Below, in pieces: positions 13,378 through 25,162 of a stretch of 64,000 bases of DNA (positions are counted from its first letter, which is position 1; every line of letters starts with the position of its first letter). Below the pieces are notes generated by a model. That model worked only from the letters and a program-made list of their open reading frames with translations. It was not told the origin of the DNA and searched no databases. The stretch lies in NCBI GenBank assembly GCA_009617715.1, contig VTFK01000046.1, positions 682,001 through 746,000 of the forward strand, given 5' to 3'. Origin of the DNA: Plectrocnemia conspersa. Lineage: Eukaryota > Arthropoda > Insecta > Trichoptera > Polycentropodidae. The position numbers and the translations under genes were made by a program.

Positions 13378-14362
13378 AAAAATATTAACCGAGTTGTAGT
13401 TTACATTAACATTATTGAATCTTCTTAACTATGTGGTTTGTTCTTTTGTCAAAAAAGTTACATTCCACAGGACCACACAGTATATAAACGGGAGTTTTTC
13501 AGTTTAAAATTTTAAATTCATGAAAGATCCGAACATGTGGTCAAGATCAATATAAGGATTAGAAACCAGCAAGAAAAACGTGTGAAATAATTTACCATTT
13601 AGGCATTTTACAGCTTTAAAAAAAATATGTGGTACACCTCCACAACAGAAAATAGAGTGTATAAACTATACTGTATAAATCTTTAGAAATATTTTGCAGC
13701 CATTTTAAAACCACTAAAAGTCAAATTTCAACAGTCGATATTTTAGTTAAAATCAATTATATAAATTCCAGTTAAAGAATTCTATTGATTTTGAGATACA
13801 GTTCTTATGAGGGATTTTAAATGGTAAACTCACAAACAGACGCAGCATAGATTAAATCAAGCTACATAAAATTACATTAAAGTGAATTCCTTTAAGAATC
13901 GTAAGACTTGTTCGTATATATACTAAAATGGAACACCCAAATTGCGAATTTCCTGAGGCCATAGTCCCTAGAGGCGCATTTCCCGAGGGTAGATTCCCAA
14001 AAGTTTGGCCGCATCTTTGTTAGTGTTCCTTAACATTTATAAAAAAATACTCAAAATTTAAATTTAGTTATTTAGCTTACCACATCTAAAAAAATAGCTA
14101 CTATCGTGTTAGATATATACCATATCCGCAATACTGTTACTAACTACAATAGTAAAATTTGCCTCTGATTGGATTACCGCAACATTGAGGCGCGAATGAA
14201 CGTAGTTTAAATTAATTTGAGGTTTGTCTAAAATTACCGCAAAACTACATATGTATCTATGATAAATACTGTGGTGGCTCATGATAAAGTACCTATACAG
14301 GTATATTAAAATTTCCATGCTAATGCATATAAATTTATATTTTAAGAAAATATATATCCAGC

Positions 14363-14417
14363 AATCGATGTCTAAACGCAAATATGTATTATACATATTT
14401 GCGTTTAGACATCGATT
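14363..14417. repeat. Perfect 26-bp hairpin with 3-base loop
   Basis: 14363-14388 is exactly complementary to 14392-14417; beyond two mismatched bases the pairing resumes with TATCCA on both sides, giving a stem of about 34 bp. The lack of bulges and the 3-base loop argue against a normal microRNA precursor. Confidence 0.9.
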
Positions 14418-15261
14418 TGTGGATATAATTGAAACTAATTGTGTCTATTGACATTTATATTATTATATGGCGTGAATTTGCTTCAAATCAATAATATAAT
14501 TAAGCTTTATCGTTCACGTTTATTATTATATGTATCTAACAAATTATAGAGATTCGATAACTAATTAATAAGCAAGATTGCTACATAACTTTTATTATAT
14601 CGTATATATTTCATACATAATTTTTTTATTAGTATGTGTAAAACGTATTTAACATTTTTTTATATATTCTATGAATAAAGTTGTTTTGGGTGTGTTGAAA
14701 ATTTTAGTTTGATTTTCATCGATTCAATAACTTATCATCGACCTTTGTTTATTTGTAAACATTAATATAAATTTCGCTTTTCCTATTACAACGACTTTAA
14801 ATTAGCATTTTAGTTCTTGCGTGATCCATTCTAATTTGTCAATGTAAATTTCAGACAAGAATTTGTCATTTTGCGTTCGTTGAAGAAATTTATATTTCAA
14901 GGAAATGATTGTCATTTGAAAGTTGAAGGAAAATTTTTCATTCTGGAAAATATAAAAAACACTAGTATTTTAAATAGATTTATTATCAGTAATAATTTTT
15001 GAGACAAAATTAAGTAATATTTTTATATACAATAAAAAAATTGTGTTTAGGTGATAAAAGTTAAAATTTGATTGTTTCATTGTTAAAATATGATTATACA
15101 TATTACTAAGTATTATAATTTTGTTTTGAATAATGTTCATGGTAGTTTTAGCTTTATTTGGATACAAACTGTATTTATTATATTTATTTTTATCCATCCT
15201 GTTATTAATAATTTATTTCAATACTCGGCTATATACAACATTTTAAGCCTCTTATCATTAA

Positions 15262-15330
15262 ATATTGCAGTAGCACATAATCGGTCATGAGCACGTCGCT
15301 GTTCAGCTCAACTTTCAACTTTAAAATGTA
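15262..15330 (+). repeat. Repeat family R3, copy 1
   Basis: TATTGCAGTAGCACATAATC followed by GGTC and GCGTCGCTGTTCAG-like sequence recurs at 23559-23600. Boundaries unknown. Confidence 0.6.
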
Positions 15331-17269
15331 ATGTATTTTATGCATATGTATCTTCCGTTTTATAGTATAAATTTACTGCCTCTTAAACCAAAGATGTTTG
15401 ACTATAATTTTTTTTACAGAAATCATATATGTAAAACATTTTCAAATTCATTTTTGCAGTTCCGTTTAATATATTTTAAATAAATTAGCATATTTAAAAA
15501 AATCTTAATTGACTCTTTTCTTACCTCCATTATCTCTCTCTTTCCCTTCCCAATATGTTTTTAAATTTGCATTCTTAAATTTATGGTAAGCCAAGAATAA
15601 ACTGTCGCTCCAGTCTCATTATGTTCATTATCCATTTACGGAATAAATACAAAATCGGGGAAAAAAATAAGCTGGGACATAAGTCTAGTTTTTTGGTACT
15701 ATATCCGAAAATCGAGGAAGAGTAGTTAAAAGTACATAATCCGATAATGAAGTGTTTTTAAACCATTTTAAGCCACAACTTAATTGAGTCATAATTACAG
15801 TTTCGCGACTTGGGCAATAATTATTAAATTACACATACAGATAGCGATTAAACTATGATTATATTTAAATCATACAAAATACATTACTAATAACGGTAAC
15901 AACAATAAACTTAAAAATCTTACTTAATCCAGTTGTTATAATTATTAATTAATTTTAGGTTATTATTAATATTACCTCAAAATTACTTCAAGGTTAAATA
16001 TCATCCATTTTAATTGAATTTAAAGATCTTTTAAAAAATATATCGATAAACTTATAGCATTTATTGTCTTTATGTGTCTGGTTATATGCGATGTAAGCGT
16101 CAACAAAATTGATATGTTTATCTTCAATAAGTTGTGAAAGAGTTTTTTCTCATCTACTATTTTCATCCATATGTTTACTTTTGGAGCATATTATCCTATA
16201 TGCTTGCTTGTTTTTGTAGAAAAGAATTTAAGAGTTTACTTAATATAACAATAAACTTGTTTTAAGTCGTAGTATATATGTATGTATGTATATATATAAA
16301 TACAAGCATTCAAAAAAAATTCTTTATCAATTGCTGTTGAGTATAATTATTGATGTCTAAATAAAAAAAATATTATATATAATATATAATTTTTTTTCAA
16401 TATCTTTTCGTATGTTATGATTTATAATATATGGTAAAATTTAAAACTGAACGCAACTAAAACTATATTTTAAAAATTAAATGTAATTCTAATTGTCAGT
16501 ACATAATTTTACAATCCACTTAAAAATAAAGATATGACTTTAATAGTATTAACATATCAAATTAGGATAATTTGAGTAGCTTAAAATATATATTTAAAAT
16601 TATTAGAAAAAAACATTATAAATCAAATACTTAAATAAATAAATGTGACTTGCGTTATCAATAGTTTATCAATACCGAAAATATAGTTTGATATATTTTT
16701 AGAAACTCTATATTTATATAAATACAGTATTAGCATTCTCATATTAAAATATTATTTTACCTCTGTAATTGAAAAAAATATGCTTTCATAATTTAATAAC
16801 TCCTTGTAATATTCGTGTGATATTTATTATATTTTTAGTGAAGATTTTTGTATTACTATTTATTTTATATATATATATATTTATAAAAGATTAGGACAAA
16901 ATTAATTGAATTTTTCATTAATGATATTTTTTATTCATTCTAGTCAATATAAATATATTTAAATTAAATACTTAAAAGTGCGTTTACGTTTAATGTTGGT
17001 TAACCCTAGTTATGTAAAACGACAAATGTGTAAATATTGTTTATGACATTTAATTTTTATTTAAATTATAGCTGAAAATATAAAAAAAAAATTATGTAGG
17101 TATATTTCATTTTTATATACTTTTATTAAATCTTCCGTTGTAACCTGACAGGCGTAAGCCCAATTCGTTACAACGGGCAAATACCTACAAATAAATATTA
17201 ACCACCAGACTGAAAGTCTGGGAATTGGTGACATCTATTTTATTAATTATAAATTATTATGTGCTATAC

Positions 17270-17400
17270 AATTTATGCAGCTGGGGCCGGTTTTTTTAAT
17301 AATAGCGCATATTTTATATAGAAAAATTTGAGTGCCGCTGCCGGGGCTCGAACCCGCAACCTCTGAAACGTTACGGACTAGCCTATTCCATCCTCAATAT
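17270..17400 (-). repeat. tRNA-derived SINE-like element
   Basis: On the minus strand, GAGGTTGCGGGTTCGAGCCC carries a good B-box (GGGTTCGAGCCCC), then CGGCAGCGGCACTC and an A/T-rich body ending near AAAAAAACCGGCCCCAGC. The A-box half is poor, so a tRNA gene is unlikely and a SINE tail or head is more likely. Confidence 0.5.
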
Positions 17401-17436
17401 CTCTTGTATACTTCATAAAATAGTGCATAGACTGAC

Positions 17437-17730
17437 AATCGCTTAAGCATGAAATATAATTTCTTGAATAAATAATAATAGATTCGAATTAATCCATTCC
17501 ATGCTACAAATAAATACAAAACTTTGCCACGGTTGCGACATATTTTCTGAAATCATATTTTACACTAAAAATTTTAATTAGGCATTAATTTTTTTTTTAA
17601 ATATCTACTCATAATATTTACTTAATAACTTTGGTGCTCAGTGTTGCCAATTATCAAGCGTTTTTATTAAGACTTTTAATAACAATATTACGAGTGAGAA
17701 TCGAACAAAGTAGATCTAAACCGTATTTTG
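17437..17730 (+). repeat. Repeat family R1, copy B
   Basis: Matches the reverse complement of about 1060-1400, including GGTTGCGACATATTTTCTGA, the TTTTAATTAGGCATTAA block, GCTCAGTGTTGCCA and ATCTAAACCG. Compared with copy A it lacks a segment of about 60 bp after the GTTGCCA block. Confidence 0.75.
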
Positions 17731-18019
17731 ACTTCAAACATGCTGCAAACATTGATATATTTTACCATTTTTAAATTGTGGAATAAAAATTCTGCATTCT
17801 GTGTTGCACGGGTATTTTTTAAATAATCTGAATTACTTTTTTTTCATGATATATATCATTGACATTTTGCAGTAATGCTTTCACTGATCTATTTTTTATT
17901 TTAAGACGTTATTTTTAATATAATTTTTTTATAACTATACTAAATGTAAGTAAAGTGGCATTTTTAAGTACTTTTTACCTATCTATAGAGTTCGTAAATT
18001 CATATTCATAGCCATCTAT

Positions 18020-18480
18020 ATACATTGTATCTAGTGAATGGCATGCAGCCGAAAAGTCGTATCAAAGTTGTCGAGTGTCGGCCGGCGTTATCGGAAGCGG
18101 TTTATTGATTTTTAACGTCGCTTCCTTATCTCGTGAATCTTATTCGGCAATTTTATGTCGATCGTTATTTAGTTATAAATTCGGATTGCCATACTTATTG
18201 GCGGGTCAGGCTCTTTACGACCAATTTTATTTATTGCGACGCTCAGCTCGCGCCAAAATACATAACGGGCGACTTCAAAGTTTACAACCTTAATTTCGAA
18301 CAAGCACACAGGGAGCACACAGAGCGGAGATGCTTCAGCGCAAAACTTACAGCGTACATAAAGGGACAGAGATCTTCTATAATACAAGTTACGTACGACA
18401 CAAAAGTTTGCGGACTATGTATAGCACGGCGAGAGCGCGTACTGCCTGATATATCAAGTTTATTATAAACGTACACTTTG
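18020..18480. other. GC-richer island, open in several frames; no gene called
   Basis: The longest open frame is 18133-18468 (+), 111 codons, but other frames on both strands are open too, which is expected when A/T-rich stop codons are scarce. No domain, repeat or splice pattern supports translation. It could be conserved non-coding DNA or part of a long non-coding transcript. Confidence 0.35.
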
Positions 18481-18629
18481 AAAACTGATTATTCGTACGC
18501 TTTATAAGAGAACAGAAAAGACATCCCTGGTTAAATACGGCTCAAACGCTTAAGAACTTTATTGGCACCCGCTAATTTAGAATCATTATTTATTAGCAGG
18601 GCCGCCGAGAGCGAACTCCGGCACTGGAA

Positions 18630-18775
18630 AAACAATGATTCCGGGCCTCATGACAAAAATAGCATTTTATATATTTCTTAACATCGTAATACAATTTCTT
18701 TAATAAATAATAATAAGTACGAGTTAACCCATTTTATGCTCCAAATAAATACAAAACTGATAATGTAATATCGAA
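18630..18775 (+). repeat. Repeat family R1, copy C (inside the hAT-type element)
   Basis: CCTCATGACAAAAATAGCAT, TTAATAAATAATAATAAG and GAGTTAACCCATTTTATGCT match the reverse of 1350-1465 and also 17450-17515. This ties R1 to the end of the hAT-type element. Confidence 0.75.
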
Positions 18776-18899
18776 ATGCAGACAAACTATGGAGCAATAT
18801 GTGAGATGCGATGTCTGTCTGTACTTATTCTTCCGCTTATTTTTCCCTGAGAGATGAGTTGGCTTAATTTATATTTTGAACTTAACGTAATGAAAATTT

Positions 18900-19290
18900 T
18901 AAAACTATAATTTGGAACTTTTATTAGGTTAGGTTTGGGTTTGAACAGCAAATGAATGTTTAGCAACCGTAAAATTGAGCTTCATAGACATTTTAGAATA
19001 GCATATTACCGCCAATCAGTTAAATTATATTTTCGCTAGTAGAAATATATATCTACTAGTGAAAATATAACTTTACTAAAAAATATACATTCCCTGTAAT
19101 ATTTATACATCAAATATAAAAAAATAATGATAAGTATGTAAACATATATATTACCACAAAAGTAAAAATCATATAATTGTACTAGCACCTGCTAGATAAT
19201 TTATATTTTACTGGTAAAAATATATATCTAATGGTTAAAACATATTCCAAAATGATTTTACTAAAATTACATATTTTAAAAAATATTTTC
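18900..19290 (-). repeat. Repeat family R2, copy B (inside the hAT-type element)
   Basis: Reverse complement of 120-470: shared blocks include the AGCAAATGAATGTTTAGCAA region, TTCATAGACATTTTAGA and TAATGATAAGTATGTAAA. Confidence 0.7.
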
Positions 19291-19439
19291 AGGATAGATT
19301 CGAGACTGTTTTTTCTAGATTTACATTTAGGAATAACTACATGAAACTGAATATATTTTTTTTTGCGGTAAATCTAGTTGTCAAATTACTGTTTATATGG
19401 TGTTGTTGATTTTTCGTTATTTCTTTGCTTCTTCCTTAG

Positions 19440-19469
19440 GTATTCGATCTGAATTTTCAGATCGAATAC
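19440..19469. repeat. Perfect 14-bp hairpin
   Basis: GTATTCGATCTGAA, a TT loop, and its exact reverse complement, inside the hAT-type element. Confidence 0.85.
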
Positions 19470-19875
19470 ATAAATTTACTGCTACTAATTTACATTCGTT
19501 GAATATTTCCTCTCATGTCTAATATTTTTTAAATGTGCAAAAAGCAATAAAATCAACAATAATTTGCAAACAAATTTTAATACAAACGGACCCTATCAAA
19601 AAACTACAATCTGTCCCTTTCAATAATAATGTTTATTGCGAAAGTACTACCTAGAAAATAAGTGCTTTTGAAGGTAACGTTCCTTTTATTTATTGTATAA
19701 TATGTATAAAAAAAGGCTAAAGGAACTTATACCTGAAATACATCAGTATATAGATACATCTCAAACTGTAGTTTAGTTCAGATTCGATATTTGAGGTTGG
19801 TTTTTACTTTTTTTATGAGTCGGGCCCCGGGAATTTGTCCTGCCTCCCTTTCCTCTCGGCAGGCCTGTTTATAAG

Positions 19876-20815
19876 TACCACATCTAAGAACTCTTGATTG
19901 ATTAGCAGTATTGTTTTTGTATATAAAGATCAGTGTCAACATTTTTTTAAATTTTATTACAAAAAATCTTTATAAACAAGACAGTGATTTTTTTAATATA
20001 TTATATTTATAATAAAATATTTCATTATAAAATAATTATATTGAACTTCAAATAATAAAAATATTTGTGTGTCAACATTTGACAATCGTTTGCCGCTCTA
20101 CGCCATACTCAAAGCTTGTTTAGGAAATTGCTAATTAGAGATTCCATTAGCATATAAGTAGTAAGTTTTTCAAAATATTTGCATTTGTCTATTCTATTGC
20201 TAATTTCAGCAGTTAATCGGCTACTGGACACTGTTATTTTGAAAATAGTAATATTTTTATTGCTAGTTGCTGGTAAAGCTTTTACCTGGAGATTCTAATA
20301 AAATCAGCTCCTTTATTTTCAAATATCGTTTGCATAAACGGAAGTAATGTATAACTGTCGTTAGTGTATTTTTATAATTAATAAAAAAGGCTCGACAACG
20401 TAGTTCATTATACAGAAAAATCAATGTTGGTTTTTATGTAAACGCGCATTATAATGTACCTTGGTAACGAAAATATTCGTAGTATAAAAATATTTACAAT
20501 GGCATCCGGTGCAATTAAATAACAAATTATAGACTAATTTTGTATATTTGCTACTTATTTATATAAAATAATACAGTGCTTAACCTAATTTTAATCCGAA
20601 ATATTAGGAAAAGCTTTTTTATTATCGTCTAATAACCACTAACAATAGAAGTTAAATACTTGTCAGATCAGTGTTTTTAGAAAAGGGGGTAGGTGTGATT
20701 TTTTTATACTCCAGTCGACAAAGATAAAAATATCAGGACATATTCAGTTAACCAATACAGTTCAGAAGAACAAGTGCAGCTGTTTAATAAAACATATTCA
20801 TTTTGTCCTAAATTT
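19876..20815. other. AT-rich DNA, nothing recognised
   Basis: No repeats with partners, RNA genes or credible frames were noticed. Confidence 0.45.
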
Positions 20816-20819
20816 AGTT

Positions 20820-21300
20820 TATACCAAAGATTTTTTGCAATGAACGCAGAATTAACAGTATTTGTTTTGATTAAGTGCTGCCTAGAAATTGTAGATTTCT
20901 TTCATTAAATTTCTTATATAAGTCTGTCATATAAGAAATGTTATTTTTGTAAACAATTTAAGTGGACTCGGATTGTAGTATCTTTGTTTTTAAAGTATAC
21001 AAAAACAGTTTATAAGGCACCTTTTATAGCCAACGAACTTTTGTATGAAGTAACATGCGATTGAATTCTTCAATATGAAGTCATCTAAATAATCTTTCAT
21101 TTAATAAATTTCCTTTGAATTGATTCATCACTTGCATTACATAATGTATGTACATTCAAAAACACTTTTAAAAAAGCATATATCATCTGAAGTAAAATTG
21201 GCACTCCTTGTTCATTTCTTTTTAGAAAATTTTCGATGGTAAAAAAATCTGATAAGCTACCATACATTATTGCAAGCTGTCGATTCTCACGCAAAGGCGT
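20820..21300 (-). pseudogene. hAT transposase fragment (ZBED5/GTF2IRD2-like), decayed
   Basis: Minus-strand frames, read with shifts, give NERLF, EEFNRMLLHTKVRWL and MTDLYKKFNERNLQFLGS. These follow the order of the hAT catalytic region in ZBED5/GTF2IRD2/FAM200-type transposases, where the family has LLHTEVRWLSRG and a ..TDLF.KFNE.NLQLQG segment. Stops and frameshifts separate the blocks, and no BED finger or C-terminal dimerisation domain is seen, so this is a dead fragment. A 65-codon open stretch at 21294-21097 lies just upstream and may be part of it. It sits about 0.1 kb downstream of the LINE below on the same strand, probably by chance. Confidence 0.65.
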
Positions 21301-21429
21301 TTCTTAATATCAGATTATTATTAATCTAATTTTAAGATTTCTGAAGCAACGATAAAGTCAAATTAGTTGAGAAAATCGTAAATAATTTTATGCCATTCAA
21401 ATTCCCCTTAATTTTTATTTTTTCGATTA

Positions 21430-21480
21430 AATTAAGACCATCGTGGCCTAACAGGTTACCCCAATGCGCCACGATGGTCG
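21430..21480 (-). repeat. 12-bp perfect inverted repeat downstream of the LINE; tRNA-like arm
   Basis: GACCATCGTGGC and GCCACGATGGTC flank a 20-base loop. On the minus strand the arm and loop read TGGCGCATTGGGG, like a tRNA A-box. It lies about 85-130 bp after the LINE stop codon, so it could be the LINE 3' hairpin or a separate insertion. Confidence 0.5.
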
Positions 21481-21563
21481 AAAGCAAATTATAAATTTAT
21501 AAAACATAAAAAAAACGTATATATATAAATAAATATAACAATACTTCAACATAACAAAAAAAA

Positions 21564-22538
21564 TTATAAAATATTAAAATTAAAAGATATAAACCGGATC
21601 AGATCCTCGTAGCTAACATTAAATAAATAAATTTTCAATGCCAGCGTATTAAGGAGCCGTATGGCCACAGCTATAGGCGAGTCGGCAAGTGCGGATGTCC
21701 TAGCCCTAACTGCCATCAAAAGAGGTCTCGATCGTGATTCTCGAAAATGTTCCGGAACCCAAAACTGGAATTCCTCGAGAATAGCTGGATTGTCGACAGC
21801 ACCTTTTAGTAGTTTGAAAAAATGCTTAGCGACATACAGTTTTCTGCGAGAATTCAGCGAATCATATCCCAACGCTCCTAAAAGAAAGGCGCTGGGATAT
21901 AAGAATGGATAATAACCAAATGTCCTTTTGTAAAGGTATCTTAAATACCTTTTTTGAATTTTTTCTACTAAAAGGGAATATTTGGCTATTCGGGGATTCC
22001 AAATTATAGATCCCGATTCAAGAATGCTACGAACTAAGGTGTCATAGAGGATGCGAATAACTGACGGATCGTCAAAGTGAAAGGCATTCCTCATAACAAA
22101 GCCGAGCATCTTGGAAGATTTATCACAGACGTCGTGTATGTGTAGAGAGAACCTCCATTTGCTCTCGAAAGTGATTCCGAGATCTTTAATGGAAGTTTCT
22201 CTAGTCAAAATGTTACCACCGAGATGGTAGAAATAAGCTGATGGCGAACGGGATCGAGAAAATGACACAGTATGGCACTTTCCGACACTAAAGGGCAGAC
22301 GGTTAACGGAAGCCCATCTCCACAGAGAGTCTAAATCACTTTGTAGAGAGAAGGAGTCCGCAACAGATCGAATGCATTTATATAATTTTAAATCATCTGC
22401 GTACAGAAGAAAACTTGAATTTTTAATTGCTGTATTTATGTCATTAATAAATAACACAAAAAGCAGAGGTCCCAGATTGGATCCTTGAGGAACCCCCGAA
22501 GGGGTAAAATATTCTTTTGACAATCGGCCACCATAGGT
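21564..22538 (-). pseudogene. 5'-truncated LINE reverse transcriptase (Jockey/CR1-like ORF2)
   Basis: About 324 codons remain open. Near the start are SGVPQGSNLGPLLF (RT block 4) and YADDLKLY (22403 onward, catalytic aspartates intact), then KCHTVSFSR, KDLGITF and the thumb/C-terminal region with SILESGSIIWNP. This is the reverse transcriptase of a non-LTR retrotransposon, which copies its RNA at a nicked target. The upstream endonuclease and RT fingers are missing: an in-frame stop (22541-22539) and unrelated sequence (R6) precede it, as with 5' truncation during insertion. No ATG opens the frame. The uninterrupted frame suggests a fairly young insertion. Clade assignment between Jockey and CR1 groups is uncertain. 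Confidence 0.9.
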
Positions 22539-22568
22539 TTATATAATAGTGTTTTCAAACATGTAGAA

Positions 22569-22672
22569 CAGGCCCACCTGTTCTTATGCAGCAATTAAAA
22601 ATGCAGCGGTTGTAAACATTTAAAAATAAAAATATTCTAACAAATGGTTTTATAAAAATTTATATAATACGG
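22569..22672 (+). repeat. Repeat family R6, copy 1
   Basis: CCCACCTG...TTATGCAG...AAATGCAGCGGTTGTAAACA and a following AAATATTC...ACAAA match 29838-29945. It abuts the truncated LINE, so it may be the LINE target or an older neighbour. Confidence 0.6.
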
Positions 22673-22679
22673 CTCTCTT

Positions 22680-23555
22680 GTCTAAAAATAAAATGCACTG
22701 TAAACCAATATACCAATCTAATCAGAAGTACACTTAATAATTCCAGCATCAAAATAATCCAAGGATTGCAATCAGAAACATTGAAATGTATTACATGACT
22801 CGTTGCAAGCGAGAAGCTTAATCGATTTTTTTACTGTGAGAATGGCTTAAAAATAATAATTAAAAATAGCAATCTATCATTCTCCTATAAAGATATCATA
22901 TTTTAATTAGATATATTATATATAAATGCAAACACACACTCAAATCAATCTTTTAACTTTATAAATAAATAAATATCTTTTATAAAATTTTACGCGTGTA
23001 CATTTTATCACACTGTTTTTTATTCACTGGATCACCGCTTATATTATATGTATTATACATTCGCGATAGAATTAATCTGTTGACTCCCAACGGACTCGAA
23101 CTCGTGTCGAATATCTGTTATATGTATGAATATTTTAATTTGTAATAATAGGAGAAAAGCCGACGGCTAAAATATTTCAGAGCGAAATCCGATCTTGAAA
23201 TTATCCAAACGAAGATTATCCGCTTCCGAGGGTACACAATGTAGATGGAGCATATACGCAATGCTAGAGTCGGCAAAGTGGGCCAAAAATAATTTTCATC
23301 GGGGGTTTTGCAAAATTTGCTGAAATTTAATTACACAGTTATTAAGTTACCCGTGGATATAGCATAAAGTAGGCGCTTCGTATTGTGCTTAATTTTGACA
23401 TTGTTGTTAACGTAACAATGAACATATTTTATATGAATATTTTGCAAATATGAGTTTTGGGTTAGTAATTAAAAAATATGTGTTTTTACAAATAAAATTT
23501 TAATTTTTTTTTAATTTGCTAGATAATTAAAATAACTGTTTAATCAATTGTTCTC
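22680..23555. other. AT-rich DNA; weak tRNA-like B-box at 23.09 kb
   Basis: Minus-strand CACGAGTTCGAGTCCGTTGG near 23085-23107 resembles a tRNA B-box without a good A-box. 23150-23300 is a little GC-richer. No genes. Confidence 0.4.
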
Positions 23556-23558
23556 GTG

Positions 23559-23690
23559 TATTGCAGTAGCACATAATCGGTCTTTAGCGCGTCACTGTTC
23601 AGTTTCTTCAGTGGTTTTATTGGCGCGTATCAATCGAAACTTGGCTACTCAGCTTTTCAGCAGTTCTTTTAACTTGAATGTCGAAAGTTG
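23559..23690 (+). repeat. Repeat family R3, copy 2
   Basis: TATTGCAGTAGCACATAATC then GGTC and GCGTCACTGTTCAG match 15262-15312. Homology seems to fade after about 50 bp. Confidence 0.6.
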
Positions 23691-23699
23691 AAAATAGCA

Positions 23700-24610
23700 C
23701 ATGTGTAAATGTTACGTTTGGGAGGAGTTCTTGTATCAGTCAGACACGTGTCTTTTCTGTTTTATATTATATTTATACATAGGTCCAATCTCTGTGCTTT
23801 TATGTCACACACCATATATGAATCTAGACCAAAACAATCTGGCACACGTGACAGTTTAAGACAATCGTCTGAAGGCGCACAAAGGACGAAATAATTAACA
23901 CGGCCGAGGGCAAAAGTTTCGAAAGCTCGACCCTTATCAGCCAGCATAGAGTGGAAGAGTAGAGTTTTCCCTCCCCGAACGAAAGAACTAGCCCATTACA
24001 CATTTTAAATTGTCTAACCCATTAATCTTAGCGCTACCCCCACGGGGGCGTATGCTCCCCTTCGCTCCGGGAGCCCGCGGCTATTTTTCTTTCCATTCTA
24101 CTCTCTAATTACCCGAAATCGGCTTAAATGAAAAGATATAAATCGGCTTATAAGACGCTCACACAAAACATCGTACAACAATTCGCAACGTTTCGCTCCC
24201 CGATATAATAGAATTATGTTGTATGTATGTATGTATAGCGTATAATTTGTCGGAGGTTTTCCTTTTATTACAAAGAATAATTGCGGGTCTTAGTTGCGAA
24301 ATAAGCGATGTCCATTTCATCATATTTATAGCAGATTGTAATTTGTTATTTATAACGGTATACAAAACCATAAATACAGGTAAAATAATTAGGAATTTAA
24401 TATTTTAAAAAGCAATAATGAAAAGTACTCACATTTTTATATAAATATTTAAAGAGAACTAAGTACTGTTTCATGATAAATATATAAAACTTAAATAGAT
24501 AAAATTGACATAAAGTTTATTAATATATATTTGATACAAAGTTTAGAGTCAATATATGTGTATGTATATACTACAATATGTTTTTTAGAGGTTTGTGAGT
24601 AATAATATCA
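23700..24610. other. Mixed GC-richer and AT-rich DNA, no gene recognised
   Basis: 24030-24085 has a GC-rich inverted pattern (CCCCCACGGGGGCG, then CTCCGGGAGCCCGCGG). Overlapping short open frames on both strands have no motif. Possibly a decayed repeat. Confidence 0.35.
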
Positions 24611-24621
24611 TTTAATTCTAT

Positions 24622-24772
24622 GGATTCATTGCGACTAAAACTTACTGTTCAATATTTCGGCAGTGATACTCCTCCCATGAAAATTCCCTGAAACTCCTCC
24701 CTGAAAATTCGTGACCATGGCAGGAATATTACTGCCGAAATATCAAACAATAAGTTCCAATCGTGATGAATC
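24622..24772. mobile_element. MITE, 151 bp, about 45-bp terminal inverted repeats
   Basis: Left arm from GGATTCATTGCGACTAAAAC through ATATTTCGGCAGTGATACTC and right arm, in reverse, GGATTCATCACGATTGGAAC through ATATTTCGGCAGTAATATTC. The arms differ at several bases, so the element is old. A single arm recurs at 63161-63222. It has no coding capacity; the superfamily is not determined because no clear target duplication was seen. Confidence 0.8.
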
Positions 24773-25162
24773 CCAAAATTTAAATAGTATACTATAACAC
24801 ATATACAATGTTTACTGTCTTGCTTAGGTTCTAAAGTTGCAGAAAATATAATTTTTATTCAATTAAAATTAGCAGTAATCGAAATTCTACTTTTATCAAA
24901 GATGTTCTATTTTATTTAAACTTGTAATATTGTTTCTTAAATATGAAAAAATATGTTCATGTTTCTATTATTTTAAAGCTACTTATTAAATAGAAAATTA
25001 TTATATTTCCTATAAAACTAAAGATACACTTCTTTTAATAAATTTATAATATTTTTAACTATTTATATATTTGTTAAAGTTTTACTTTGTGACTTTGTTT
25101 TTTTTATAAGCATTTATAAATTAACACACACATATACATATATAGAAAAGTGTATGCCGCTA

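Larger units (their letters stand above)
13390..17260. other. AT-rich DNA, few features
   Basis: Holds the 14.36 kb hairpin, one copy of R3 at 15262 and TATG/TA microsatellite sequence near 16270-16300 and 16865-16885. No gene recognised. Confidence 0.5.
18597..19867 (+). mobile_element. Non-autonomous hAT-type element with TIRs and 8-bp target duplication
   Basis: Left end CAGGGCCGCCGAGAG (18597-18611) and right end, read inward on the minus strand, CAGGCCTGCCGAGAG (19867-19853). Subterminal ATTCCGGG/ATTCCCGGG blocks also match. Flanks are TTTATTAG (18589-18596) and TTTATAAG (19868-19875), 7 of 8 identical, as expected for an old hAT target duplication. The inside carries R1-like (18630-18775) and R2 (18900-19290) sequence and no recognisable transposase. 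Confidence 0.75.

Noticed and set aside
14357..14423. Ordinary microRNA precursor
   Set aside because: The stem has no bulges over 26 bp and only a 3-base loop, unlike insect pre-miRNAs; kept as a palindrome.
17330..17400. Functional tRNA gene on the minus strand
   Set aside because: Only the B-box half is good; the D-arm, anticodon stem and acceptor stem do not form.
18133..18468. 111-codon plus-strand open frame
   Set aside because: Both strands are open here, with no motif; more likely a GC-richer non-coding island.
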